DNA from: Thioalkalivibrio thiocyanodenitrificans ARhD 1
Lineage (GTDB): Bacteria > Pseudomonadota > Gammaproteobacteria > Ectothiorhodospirales > Ectothiorhodospiraceae
NCBI RefSeq assembly: GCF_000378965.1
Contig: NZ_KB900536.1
Coordinates: forward strand, 755,583 to 819,582
Length of the DNA: 64,000 bases
Reading direction: 5' to 3'
The position numbers and the translations under genes were made by a program. Below are positions 53,929-62,585 of this stretch, one piece after another; within the stretch, counting starts at the first letter, position 1, and every line of letters starts with the position of its first letter. Below the pieces are notes generated by a model. That model saw only the letters and a program-made list of their open reading frames with translations. It did not search any database and was not told the DNA's origin.

Positions 53929-55221
53929 TCACAGCCCGGGTGTCACAAGGTGTACCCAGCCCCGATAAGCCGAGACATGCATGGGCACGTTATGAATCCG
54001 GATGATGTCCACGCCCTGCGCACACAGATTCAACGAGCCGCCCAGGGTCGTCAGGTCCTTGTCGCTCACGTCCGGGCTGGAGAAGTCCTTCATGAAGGAC
54101 TTCCTCGAATGGCCGACCAGGACCCGCAGGCCATGACGACGGAACCGGGCTGATTGCTGCAACAGCTTCAACGATTGCAGGCTGTCCTTGCCGAAGCCGA
54201 TGCCGGGGTCGAACACGATCCGGCCGAGGTCCAGACCGGCCTTGTCCCAGCTTTCCATCTGCGCCATCAGCCAGTGCTCCACGGTGGCCACCGGATCGCA
54301 ACCCGGCGGCAGAACCCTGTCCCTGCTGGCCGGGATGCTGACGTGATGCATGGCGATCCAGTCCTTGCCGCTCGAACGTGCCAGTTCCCGCATCCCGGGC
54401 GAGGTCAGACCGCTCACGTCATTGATGATGTCCACGCCCAGCTCCAGTCCCCGCCGGGCCACCTCGGGATGATAGGTGTCCAGGCTCAGCAAGGGGCGCA
54501 AGGGATCATGAGCGAATTTGGACGAGAGCCGGGTGAGCACCGGTTCCAGGCGCGCCCACTCGTCCGCGGCGCCGAGGGGCGTCGCCCCCGGGCGGGTCGA
54601 TTCGGCACCGATGTCGATGATATGGGCACCTGCCGAAACCATGGCATCCACGTGCGGCTCGATCCGGTTCCAGTCCATGAACAGGCCCCCGTCGGAGAAC
54701 GAATCGGGGGTCACGTTGACGATGCCCATCCACAGCGGAATGTGGTGCGTCAGTTCCCGCGACCAGTCCAGCAGGGTCCGGTTTCCGAGGCCGGGAACGG
54801 TCAGACGCGGTTCCAGTGCGACCATGGGCGCCAATACAAAACCCCGCCGATGCAGATCCGCATGCGGAATGGTCAGGCCGCCCCCGGCAAGCTGCCGGTC
54901 CCCCCACAGCAGGATATCGATGTCGATGGGGCGCGGTGCCCAGCGAGATGTGTCGCCCCGCCCCATCCGCGCCTGGATATCGACGATCCATTCCCGCAAC
55001 TGCCGGGGCTCGCAGCCGACCTCGCCTTCCAGGGCCAGATTCAGGTAAGGCAGATTCCAGTCGGCGGGGGCGTCGTCCGGCAACAAAGCCGGCGATTCCA
55101 CCACCGGCGAGACTCTCAGCCGTTTGAGACCCCGGGCCTGCAGCAGCCCGATGGCCTGCCGCAGGTTTTCCCGCCGGTCACCCAGATTGGAACCGAGACT
55201 CAGATAGATCCGCATAGTCAT
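53929..55221 (-). CDS. folKP: Bifunctional HPPK-DHPS (FolK-FolP fusion)
   Basis: A 430-residue fusion for folate synthesis. Residues 3-160 are HPPK (IYLSLGSNLGDRRENL, RPIDIDILLWG). Residues 165-430 are dihydropteroate synthase (MGIVNVTPDSFSDGG at 167-179, IDIGAESTRPGATPL, VFDPGIGFGKD, VLVGHSRKSFM). It makes dihydropteroate from 6-hydroxymethyldihydropterin, ATP and para-aminobenzoate. All key motifs of both enzymes are present. In most gammaproteobacteria the two are separate genes. ATG at 55221 or 55215 are equally likely starts. Confidence 0.93.
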   Translation of the reverse strand: MTMRIYLSLGSNLGDRRENLRQAIGLLQARGLKRLRVSPVVESPALLPDDAPADWNLPYLNLALEGEVGCEPRQLREWIVDIQARMGRGDTSRWAPRPIDIDILLWGDRQLAGGGLTIPHADLHRRGFVLAPMVALEPRLTVPGLGNRTLLDWSRELTHHIPLWMGIVNVTPDSFSDGGLFMDWNRIEPHVDAMVSAGAHIIDIGAESTRPGATPLGAADEWARLEPVLTRLSSKFAHDPLRPLLSLDTYHPEVARRGLELGVDIINDVSGLTSPGMRELARSSGKDWIAMHHVSIPASRDRVLPPGCDPVATVEHWLMAQMESWDKAGLDLGRIVFDPGIGFGKDSLQSLKLLQQSARFRRHGLRVLVGHSRKSFMKDFSSPDVSDKDLTTLGGSLNLCAQGVDIIRIHNVPMHVSAYRGWVHLVTPGL

Positions 55222-55543
55222 TGAGGCCGAAGGATCGGAGGGCATCTGACTGTCAGGCAGCCGGACCCCACTCCACCGACCGTCTCGGATGATCGCAAGC
55301 CGCCTGCGTAGGCGCGGCGGGTGCCAGGGACGGTGGCGTGAGCGTAGAAGGTGCCCAAGAATAAGAGATCGAGGATTGGAAATCCAACCCGAGAGCGCAC
55401 GCCTGCCCGGCGACGGCAACTGTGGGCATTCGGAAACCGACTACACGCCGGCTGCGGTCATACCTTCTCCCGTTCGGGAGTCGATCTGTTCCTCCTGATC
55501 GCGCATGGTACCCCGATCGCCGGCCGTCACAGGCCGCCGGCGA

Positions 55544-56368
55544 TCATGCACCCACGGATCGATCCACTGAAGGCTGCACCGGTCTGCGCAACCGGCCCGC
55601 CAGGCGCAGAAGGCTCAACACCCCGCAGGTCAGCACCAGCATCGGGCCAAAGGGCTGATCCAGCGCAATGGCAAGGACAAATGCGATGACATAGGCAACC
55701 GTCGCGATCGCCGCCGCGAGCAACAGCACCCATCGCCAGCCCCGGGACAGCGCCCAGGCGATCCAGGGCGGCACGAACACCAGCGCAAACGCGGCCATGA
55801 CCCCAAAACTCGTCGTCGCCAGCGCAACAGCTGCCACCACCAGCAGATCGAACAGAACATGATGCCGCCACGCCGGGATGCCATTAGCCGAGAAATGATC
55901 GGGGAAGAAGCAGGACATCAGCAGCCGTTTGGAAAGCCAGGGGAAGATCGCTGCCCCCACAACCAGAAGCAGGAGTGCCGACACCAGATGCCCCTGGCCG
56001 GTGAAGTAAAGCTGCCCATCCATCAGCGACTTGCTGACCATGTCTCCATGGGCCGTGAAGGCCGCGGCCACGAGGGCCACACCCCAGCCGATCAGGATGA
56101 AGACGGCAAAATGATCATTGCCGGCCCGCTCAAGCAGACCCTTGGCGATGGCGACGAGGCCGGCCGCGACCAGCGCCCCGGCCATGACCGGCGCATGTAT
56201 CACCACCGCGAGTACGCCGCCGGCGGCAGCCACCTGTGCATAGGCCAGCGCGGCCAGCCACTCGTTACGCAGTCGCAGATAAACACCGGCCACCGCCGCC
56301 AGGGGCGCGAGCACCAGTCCGGTCACGAAGGGCAGATGAAACAGGGGATCGAGGAGCAGTTCAAACAT
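55544..56368 (-). CDS. Zinc/manganese-type ABC transporter permease
   Basis: A 274-residue membrane protein with about eight segments of the ZnuB/TroC family (MFELLLDPLFHLPFVTGLVL, AYAQVAAAGGVLAVVIHAP, SFGVMAAFALVFVPPWIAW). It starts at 56368 and overlaps the ATPase stop by one base (TGATG). It forms the membrane channel of the metal importer. Confidence 0.85.
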   Translation of the reverse strand: MFELLLDPLFHLPFVTGLVLAPLAAVAGVYLRLRNEWLAALAYAQVAAAGGVLAVVIHAPVMAGALVAAGLVAIAKGLLERAGNDHFAVFILIGWGVALVAAAFTAHGDMVSKSLMDGQLYFTGQGHLVSALLLLVVGAAIFPWLSKRLLMSCFFPDHFSANGIPAWRHHVLFDLLVVAAVALATTSFGVMAAFALVFVPPWIAWALSRGWRWVLLLAAAIATVAYVIAFVLAIALDQPFGPMLVLTCGVLSLLRLAGRLRRPVQPSVDRSVGA

Positions 56369-56949
56369 CAGCGGTCCACCGGGAAACTGCGTGAGCAGAC
56401 GGCCTCGATGAAGGACGCATCGTGACTGACCAGCAGCAGGGTCCGGCCGTCGCGCTCCTCCCGGATCAGGCGGCTCAGCACTGCATTCGTGGTGGGATCC
56501 AGGTTGTTCGTGGGTTCGTCGAGAAGCACCAGATCTGCCGGGCTGCCGAGACAGGCCCAGATCTGCACGATCTGGAACTGCCCGCCGCTGAGTTGATCCA
56601 TACGGCAATGCAGTAACCGGGAGACCTCGTCCGGCGGGTTCCGGTGGACAGCGCCGGTGAGCCGGACCAGGTCCTCGCCCGTAAGGGGGAACTCGTGCGG
56701 GCGCACCGGGAGTTGTCGATGGTGCGCCAGCCGAAGGCCCGGCCGTTTCCGGATACTGCCGCCAAACACCCGGGCAACGCCCGTGATGGCCTTCAGGACC
56801 GTGGACTTGCCGGCGCCGTTGCTGCCCAGCAGACCCAGCACTTCGCCCGGGTGGAGATCGAAACTGAGCGGGCCGACCACCGGCCGCGCATAGCCCGCCA
56901 CCAGCTTCTCGCAGCGCAGCACCGGTTCGGATGTCATCGAAGACGCCAT
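56368..56949 (-). CDS. Zinc/manganese-type ABC transporter ATPase
   Basis: A 193-residue ATPase with Walker A LGSNGAGKST, signature LSGGQFQIVQIW, Walker B LVLLDEPTNNLDP and His loop VSHDASF. It is shorter than the usual 230-250 residues because the C-terminal tail is missing. It lies five bases after the binding-protein gene. Confidence 0.87.
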   Translation of the reverse strand: MASSMTSEPVLRCEKLVAGYARPVVGPLSFDLHPGEVLGLLGSNGAGKSTVLKAITGVARVFGGSIRKRPGLRLAHHRQLPVRPHEFPLTGEDLVRLTGAVHRNPPDEVSRLLHCRMDQLSGGQFQIVQIWACLGSPADLVLLDEPTNNLDPTTNAVLSRLIREERDGRTLLLVSHDASFIEAVCSRSFPVDR

Positions 56950-56954
56950 TGCCG

Positions 56955-57839
56955 CTACAGGGTGCCGGCCATCGCCTTCACCCACTGATCGATCAGCTCC
57001 AGGTAGGCCCGGGCATCCGCGTCCAGGGGCGGGTCCAGTGGCAGGGCGTACAGCGTCCATCCCAGTTCCTCGGCAATGAACCGGGGTCCGCGCTCGGGAT
57101 GATGCGCGGCGCGGATCACCACACCCTCGCTTCCTTCCAGTTCCCGCACCAAATCCCGGAGGTGTCTGGCGGTGGGCGGAATGCCGGGCAGCGGCTCCAC
57201 GTAGCCGAGGACGGGAACCCCCAGCCGGGTCGTCAGGTAACTGGCATCCTCGTGGTAGGCAATCATGCCCGGTGCCCCGCTCACCTGTTCCTGCCAGACC
57301 GGGAGGCGCTGTTCCACCTGGCGCGCGAAGGCCTCGGCGTTTGCGCGGAAGCGTTCCGCATTTGCCTCGTCAAAGCGTGCAAGACGTTCGGCCAGCGCGC
57401 GGCCCACCTGCGCCATGCGCACCGGATCCATGTTGACATGGGGATTTCCGGTCGGATGAACGTCGCCAAGTGCCCGATCCGCGGGACCTCCTGCGCCGAT
57501 CAGCTCCACTTGTGCCGCCGCCTCGAAATAGCCGATTTGTCCGGGATTCAGTGCCGGGTTTGCCGCCCCCTGGAGGGCCGCCGGCAGCCAGCCGACCTCC
57601 AGTTCCGCGCCCACGGACACCACCAGATCGGCCCGCCTCAAGGCGGCCATCATGCTCGGGCGTGCCTGCAGGTAATGCGCATCCCGGTCCGGCGGGGCGA
57701 GTACCCGAACCGAAACCGCGTCGCCCCCCACCGTTCGGGTCAGCATGCCCATGGTCGAGGTCGTCGCAATCACTTCAACCGTCGCTTGCGCCGTCACTGC
57801 TGCCAGCAGCAGGATCAGGCCGGTCAACAACTTGTACAT
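56955..57839 (-). CDS. Zinc/manganese-type ABC periplasmic binding protein (ZnuA-like)
   Basis: A 294-residue exported protein with a signal peptide (MYKLLTGLILLLAAVTAQAT). AGGAG is eight bases before the ATG at 57839; the ATG at 57845 is too close to it. Family features VEVIATTSTMGMLTRTVGGD, the metal-ligand His regions DAHYLQARPS and NPHVNMDP, and AYHEDASYL are present. There is no His-rich loop, unlike many ZnuA. It delivers Zn or a similar metal. Confidence 0.85.
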   Translation of the reverse strand: MYKLLTGLILLLAAVTAQATVEVIATTSTMGMLTRTVGGDAVSVRVLAPPDRDAHYLQARPSMMAALRRADLVVSVGAELEVGWLPAALQGAANPALNPGQIGYFEAAAQVELIGAGGPADRALGDVHPTGNPHVNMDPVRMAQVGRALAERLARFDEANAERFRANAEAFARQVEQRLPVWQEQVSGAPGMIAYHEDASYLTTRLGVPVLGYVEPLPGIPPTARHLRDLVRELEGSEGVVIRAAHHPERGPRFIAEELGWTLYALPLDPPLDADARAYLELIDQWVKAMAGTL

Positions 57840-57953
57840 CAACATATCTCCTGTCGTCTGCAGATTCCCCGGGCGGCGAAACCTTGCGCCGTCCGTGCCG
57901 GAGAGAACGCGCGGTTCACCGATGATCCTGTCCGCCCCGCACGACTGCGTGAA

Positions 57954-59468
57954 TCAGAATTTGTGGGCACCGTGCACCCCCAGCGCCATCTGGAACTGGA
58001 GCATGAATGCCCATTCCGGGTCCTGATCGTAATAATCCGAGCGATTGAGCTGGGCCCGAAACATCGAGAACTCGGTCGGACGGAAGGTCACACTGCCGGC
58101 GTATCGGTAGGAGGTCCCGAAGTCGGCGAAAAAATCATCCTCGACCAGGGCATTCCTGTTGGTCAGGCCCAGGGCCTCGGCACGCAGGCCTGCCTGCCAG
58201 CGCGGGGCGAATCCGTAAAGGGCCTGGAGATAGAGCCCGTCCTGCCGGGCCGTGGCCGATTCGGCATGCGTGATCTCGAGGCTTCCGTTCTGGAAACGCA
58301 TCTCCCGGAAATCGGCGTCGACTTCCCGGTAGAAATATTCGCCTTGCACGACCCAATCCCCATGGCCGTAGTTGCGGCCGGCATCGTACTTGTAAACGGC
58401 GTCCAGCCCGGCAAACCATGCGCTGCCTTCCCAGGATTCATACCGCAGGCTGGAATGCAGGTCGTCCCGCTGGAACGCCCGGGCGTAGCCATAGGACAGG
58501 CCGAACTGCGCCGCATGATCGTAGCCAAGGTCCGGGCCGAACTTCGCGAACCCCGTGATCAACCGTGGGCCGGATTCGTCGCTGAAGGGATTGTCGTCGC
58601 GCCAGCGGACCCTGACGGGATTGCCATCGGCATCCGGCAGCACGGTCACGTGCTCGACCCTTCCCGCACCCACGTAGGGCGAGATCCCGTCAGACTCACC
58701 CTGAAGAAGCTCGATCCCGAACTGGCTGTAGAACGGCGTGGCCGGCATCCAGGTCAACTGCACCCCGGTCTCCTGCAGACCGTGATCCCCGAACAGGAAC
58801 TCGTTCACCAGCGGCCGGTCGACGAAAGCCCAGTCGTGCGGGTGCTGCGCATTGATGTAGCCGACATCGGAGAGGAACTTGCCCACCTTGACCTGGAGTC
58901 CCGCCGGCAGGTTGCGGGTGGTGGCGTAGGCCTCCTCCACCTCGACGCCATGCTCATCGAACGCCAGCGTGGCAAGGGCATCGAAATAGGGATCGACTGT
59001 GGCGGTAAAGGTCAGTTCCGTCTCCCGAAGATTGAAACCCTCCTCAAGCCCGTGATCATCGCCATGGCCATGTCCGTGATCGTGGCCACCCTCGAAGCCC
59101 GCCGGATCCTCGATCGAGCCACTCTGGTGGTACTGGACCATGTCCACGATGATCGAGATACCGGGGTTGAAGGCAGAGCCGGAAGTCACCCGGTCTCCGC
59201 CAAGCACCGGCAGGGGCACCAGCTCTGCGCCGGGCACATTGCTGCCGCGGGGCGGCTCCTGTGCGGCAAGGGCGGTGGACGAGAACGCCACCACCAACGC
59301 CGCGAACAGCGTGCCCGGTGTCGGGACACCGGCTGTCCTGCCGGGCAGGGTGATCGTCTCGATACAAGTCCCGGAAGATGAACCCGTTCTGGCCATGGGG
59401 ACATTGGACACACGCGCAAATTTCTTGCGCACCGGTATGGAAGCGATGGATGACAGCCATGAACTCAT
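57954..59468 (-). CDS. Outer-membrane beta-barrel with His-rich loop, zinc-linked
   Basis: A 504-residue protein. The start at 59468 has AAGGAG six bases upstream, which makes the leader unusually long: the hydrophobic core (TLFAALVVAFSSTALAAQ) begins only near residue 53. The mature part contains GGHDHGHGHGDDHGLEEGFN at its start and then alternating aromatic strands ending in Phe, typical of a porin-like barrel. It is probably the outer-membrane entry for the metal carried by the ABC importer encoded downstream on the same strand. Confidence 0.75.
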   Translation of the reverse strand: MSSWLSSIASIPVRKKFARVSNVPMARTGSSSGTCIETITLPGRTAGVPTPGTLFAALVVAFSSTALAAQEPPRGSNVPGAELVPLPVLGGDRVTSGSAFNPGISIIVDMVQYHQSGSIEDPAGFEGGHDHGHGHGDDHGLEEGFNLRETELTFTATVDPYFDALATLAFDEHGVEVEEAYATTRNLPAGLQVKVGKFLSDVGYINAQHPHDWAFVDRPLVNEFLFGDHGLQETGVQLTWMPATPFYSQFGIELLQGESDGISPYVGAGRVEHVTVLPDADGNPVRVRWRDDNPFSDESGPRLITGFAKFGPDLGYDHAAQFGLSYGYARAFQRDDLHSSLRYESWEGSAWFAGLDAVYKYDAGRNYGHGDWVVQGEYFYREVDADFREMRFQNGSLEITHAESATARQDGLYLQALYGFAPRWQAGLRAEALGLTNRNALVEDDFFADFGTSYRYAGSVTFRPTEFSMFRAQLNRSDYYDQDPEWAFMLQFQMALGVHGAHKF

Positions 59469-59511
59469 TTCGGACTCCTTTGTCGATGTGTAGCAGCAAA
59501 CCAGATTAATA

Positions 59512-59528
59512 ATGTAATTACGTTACAT
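59512..59528. promoter_or_regulatory. Zur-like palindrome upstream of the His-rich channel
   Basis: ATGTAATTACGTTACAT is an inverted repeat (ATGTAA-N5-TTACAT) 44 bases before the channel gene start, in an AT-rich patch. It resembles the ATGTTATA...TAACAT pattern of proteobacterial Zur boxes. It would let zinc repress the whole channel-importer run. Confidence 0.6.
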
Positions 59529-59747
59529 GCCCACAAAGGACGACATCCTGCATCCAACACATTCTTGCGGACTTCCCCATAAGTTTCCCCTTATGGGTGG
59601 CCGGTTTTCCGCCGCGTGGAACGTCCTCCCGGCGGAATGTCCTTCCTGAGCCAACCGTTGGCGGGCACCAGAGGTCCCGCGGTTCCGGCTCCCCGTGCAC
59701 TTCGGCGCGTTACCACCGCGCAGGCCATATGCCCCGGACAGAACGCG

Positions 59748-60578
59748 TCAGGCGAGCAGTGCCAGCCCCTCCTCCCGCGTGCGGGGCAACGGCGCGTCGG
59801 GGGCCAGCCTTCCCGACGCGCGGGCCTTCAGGCCCAGTTCCAGCAGAAACGGCCGTTTCAGCGAAGCGCCGGCCAGCGATTCGCAATCCCCCAGCACCGT
59901 CTCGGTCGGACCGTGCGCTGTCACCCGGCCGGCTGCGAACAACGCGGCATCGTCGGCCCAGCGCCACGCCAGATCCACGTCGTGGGTCGTAATCACCAGG
60001 GTGGTGCCTGCTGCCTTCAGCCGCTCCAGCGCCGCGAGCAGATGCACAGCCCCCCGGTGATCCAGCCCGGCGGTGGGTTCATCCAGCAGCAGGATCTCGG
60101 GCCGCATGGCCACCGCTCCGGCAATGGCAGCGCGCTTTTTCTGGCCGAAGGAAAGCATGTGGGTCGGGCGCTCGGCCAGATCCGCAATCCTGAGGGCGTC
60201 CAGTGCCTCCTCCACCCGGGCGCGCGCCTCGGTTTCAGTCAACCCCAGGTTGAGCGGGCCGAACGAGACATCCTCGAACACGGTGGCGGCGAACAACTGG
60301 TCATCCGGTTCCTGCAGCACCAGGCCGACCCGCCGGCGCCACGGCGACAGTTCCCTGCGTGAATATCCGCACGGGACACCCTCCAGTGACACCGTACCGC
60401 TTCGGGGCTTCAGAGTGCCATTGAGATGCAGGAGCAATGTGGTCTTGCCGGCACCGTTGGGTCCCAGAATGGCCAGTGTACGGCCGCGCCGGACAGCCAA
60501 GTCCAGCCCGTCCAGCGCCGCCTCGCCCCCGGGATAGGTGTAGCCCAGTCCGGCGGCGCTGAGGATCACATCGTCCAC
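59748..60578 (-). CDS. cbiO: Cobalt/nickel ECF transporter ATPase (CbiO)
   Basis: A 276-residue ATPase starting with GTG at 60578 (GGGAG six bases upstream), overlapping the cbiQ end by 13 bases. It has [59 protein letters not shown] and LLLDEPTAGLD. The EPDDQLF pattern is typical of ECF ATPases. It energises uptake through CbiQ and CbiM. Confidence 0.92.
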   Translation of the reverse strand: MDDVILSAAGLGYTYPGGEAALDGLDLAVRRGRTLAILGPNGAGKTTLLLHLNGTLKPRSGTVSLEGVPCGYSRRELSPWRRRVGLVLQEPDDQLFAATVFEDVSFGPLNLGLTETEARARVEEALDALRIADLAERPTHMLSFGQKKRAAIAGAVAMRPEILLLDEPTAGLDHRGAVHLLAALERLKAAGTTLVITTHDVDLAWRWADDAALFAAGRVTAHGPTETVLGDCESLAGASLKRPFLLELGLKARASGRLAPDAPLPRTREEGLALLA

Positions 60579-61390
60579 AGGGAACTCCCGGCAATGACCG
60601 TCAGCAACGCGACGATGGCCGCCAGGCGCACCGGCGAGACGGGCCGGCGCGCGGCCAGCGTGGGAAGCGTGCCGTCGAAGCCACGGGCCGCCAGGCCCAC
60701 CTCCATGCGCCGCGCACGGTCCAGCGCCCTCGGCAGCAGAGCCGCAGCCATCGACCCGGTGGACCGGACCGAACGGCGCCATCCGTCATGGCCCAGCCGC
60801 GCCGCCTGACTGGCGGTGACGGTGCGGGCCGTGCGTTCCAGCAGGAAGATGAAGCGATACGTGGACAGTGCGACCTCGGCCAGTTCGGACGGCAACCCGA
60901 GCCGCCGGGCGCCCCGCATCAGTTCGGCTGCGGGCGTGGTGGTCGTCAGCAGCAGCAGGCACGCGACGGCGGCGGATCCACGCACCAGCACGCGGATGGC
61001 ATCCTGCGCCCCCGTGAACGCAAACCCGTCAGACACCGAGATGGCCACGGCTGCCGAGCCGAGCAGAATAAATCCGAACGGAGCGGCCGCCGTGCGCAGC
61101 CACCTTCCGGGCGGCGTGCCGGCAGCCAGGGCGGCGATCAGGGCAGTCCCCAACACCAGTACACCGCCCGGCCAGGGCGGCACCACCAGGGCCAGGACCA
61201 GCAGACCCAGGGCAAGCAGCGCCTTCTCGGCCAAGGGTGGCGCATGCCATCGAGCGGCGCGGGCCAGCCGGCCGAGGCGGCCCGTCATGCCGGCGAACCG
61301 TCCGGCAGGGGATAGGCGATCCCCGTTCAGACGTCCGTCGAGCGCCCCGGCGGGGGAATCCGTCGAGGACCAGGTCCTTTCAGCGCTCAT
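60566..61390 (-). CDS. cbiQ: Cobalt/nickel ECF transporter transmembrane protein (CbiQ)
   Basis: A 274-residue membrane protein with four to five helices and the coupling motif pair near TYRFIFLLERTARTV and MEVGLAARGFDGTL (ARGF-type ECF-T signature). Its start overlaps the cbiN end by 11 bases. It couples the ATPase to the substrate subunit. Confidence 0.9.
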   Translation of the reverse strand: MSAERTWSSTDSPAGALDGRLNGDRLSPAGRFAGMTGRLGRLARAARWHAPPLAEKALLALGLLVLALVVPPWPGGVLVLGTALIAALAAGTPPGRWLRTAAAPFGFILLGSAAVAISVSDGFAFTGAQDAIRVLVRGSAAVACLLLLTTTTPAAELMRGARRLGLPSELAEVALSTYRFIFLLERTARTVTASQAARLGHDGWRRSVRSTGSMAAALLPRALDRARRMEVGLAARGFDGTLPTLAARRPVSPVRLAAIVALLTVIAGSSLWTM

Positions 61391-61664
61391 CCGGCTTCCT
61401 CCCGCGGCGTGCCGTCACGCGGCCCAGCACAAAACCCAGCAGGCCGGCACCACCGGCGGCCTGGAGCGCGAAGAACATGCTTTCCACCTCGTCGCTGGGC
61501 GGGCTCCACAGCGGCTCGAACCAGGGCTCGTAGCCGGTCTCCTCGATGGCCGCCTGGGCCATGTCATCCGCTCCCTCGTAGTCGCCCGGCAACGACAGCA
61601 GCAGGGGCGCCGCGACGATCAAGGCGGCCGCCAGCAGCAGGATGAAATTCATGCGTGTGCTCAT
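61380..61664 (-). CDS. cbiN: Cobalt ECF transporter small subunit (CbiN)
   Basis: A 94-residue protein with two membrane helices and the conserved [40 protein letters not shown]. CbiN is typical of cobalt rather than nickel systems, where NikN or NikL is used instead, so cobalt is the better guess. It overlaps cbiM by four bases. Confidence 0.9.
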   Translation of the reverse strand: MSTRMNFILLLAAALIVAAPLLLSLPGDYEGADDMAQAAIEETGYEPWFEPLWSPPSDEVESMFFALQAAGGAGLLGFVLGRVTARRGRKPDER

Positions 61665-62317
61665 GCCTTGGCCTCCACGCGAAAGTTGAGCAGACCCCGG
61701 GCGGCCAGTGCGCCGATCACCACCACGGTCAGCAATGCCTCGGCCACCGCCAGCGGCACCTGGGTCACCGCGAAGATGCCGGCGAACTTGGCGAACGCGG
61801 CCATGACACCGCCTTCGGCCTCGGGAAACGCCAGGGCAAGCTGCGCCGACGTCACCAGGTAGGTCCCCATATTGGCGGCAAAGGCCCCGGCGAACACCGC
61901 GGGGGCCAACCCCAGACCCAGACGGCGCCCCAGCATAAACGTGCCCCAGGCCAGCCAAGGGCCGACGATGGCCATGGAGAACACATTGGCGCCGAGCGTG
62001 GTGATGCCGCCGTGGGCCAGCAGCAGCGCCTGGAATACCAGTACGACGGTGCCGATCACCGTCATGGCCTGGGGCCCGAAGGCCATGGCACCCAGGCCCA
62101 CCCCGGTGGGATGCGACGAGGAGCCGGCCACGCTGGGAAGCTTGAGCGCCGACAGCACGAATGCGAAGGCACCCACGGCACCCAGCGTCAGGCGCGCCTC
62201 CGGATTGTCGGTGAGCTGGCGCTTGAGCCGCCGCGCGCCGACCACCACGAACGGTGCCGAGACCAGGCTCCACGCCACGGCATGCTCCACCGGCAGGAAA
62301 CCTTCCATAATGTGCAT
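61661..62317 (-). CDS. cbiM: Cobalt ECF transporter substrate-binding membrane subunit (CbiM)
   Basis: A 218-residue protein beginning MHIMEGFLP, the conserved N-terminus whose His coordinates Co(II) or Ni(II). It continues with [37 protein letters not shown] and about seven helices. It is the first gene of the cbiMNQO run. Confidence 0.94.
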   Translation of the reverse strand: MHIMEGFLPVEHAVAWSLVSAPFVVVGARRLKRQLTDNPEARLTLGAVGAFAFVLSALKLPSVAGSSSHPTGVGLGAMAFGPQAMTVIGTVVLVFQALLLAHGGITTLGANVFSMAIVGPWLAWGTFMLGRRLGLGLAPAVFAGAFAANMGTYLVTSAQLALAFPEAEGGVMAAFAKFAGIFAVTQVPLAVAEALLTVVVIGALAARGLLNFRVEAKA

Positions 62318-62475
62318 GCAAAGCCTCCTTCAGGATCCGCTTGCGCCTGCAACCGGCAAGCGCTCCGGGACGGTGTCCGGCCGCGTCATGGGCACAGGCT
62401 GCGTCTCGTCACGCCCGGGAGCCGAGCGCAGGAAGGAGAGCATTGGACGCATACCGGACCCCCTTGGACTGAGAC

Positions 62476-62506
62476 GTTATACCGTACGATGGATGTTATA
62501 TAGTAC
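62476..62506. promoter_or_regulatory. Direct repeats upstream of cbiM
   Basis: GTTATACCGTAC (62476-62487) and GTTATATAGTAC (62495-62506), 19 bases apart, lie 160 bases before cbiM in an AT-rich patch. They are likely regulatory (metal or cobalamin response), but no known box is recognised. Confidence 0.5.
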
Positions 62507-62547
62507 TGAGCGTAAGAGCGATGGAAGTCCCGGTCCAAAACTTTTTT

Positions 62548-62563
62548 CCTATGGGCCCATAGG
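62548..62563. promoter_or_regulatory. CCTATGGGCCCATAGG palindrome
   Basis: A perfect 16-bp palindrome followed by CATAAACCTATG, giving a second CATAGG/CCTATG pairing. It lies between glcF and cbiM. It has an A-run rather than a T-run on the leftward strand, so it is more likely a protein site than the terminator of glcF. Confidence 0.5.
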
Positions 62564-62585
62564 CATAAACCTATGAAGGCAAGGG

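Noticed and set aside
56931-59381. An 816-codon plus-strand frame
   Set aside because: Antisense to the ZnuA-like and outer-membrane channel genes, which have signal peptides, ribosome sites and family motifs; the long frame is a GC effect.
62548-62563. Palindrome considered as the glcF terminator
   Set aside because: On the glcF strand it is followed by A residues rather than T, so it does not fit a Rho-independent terminator.
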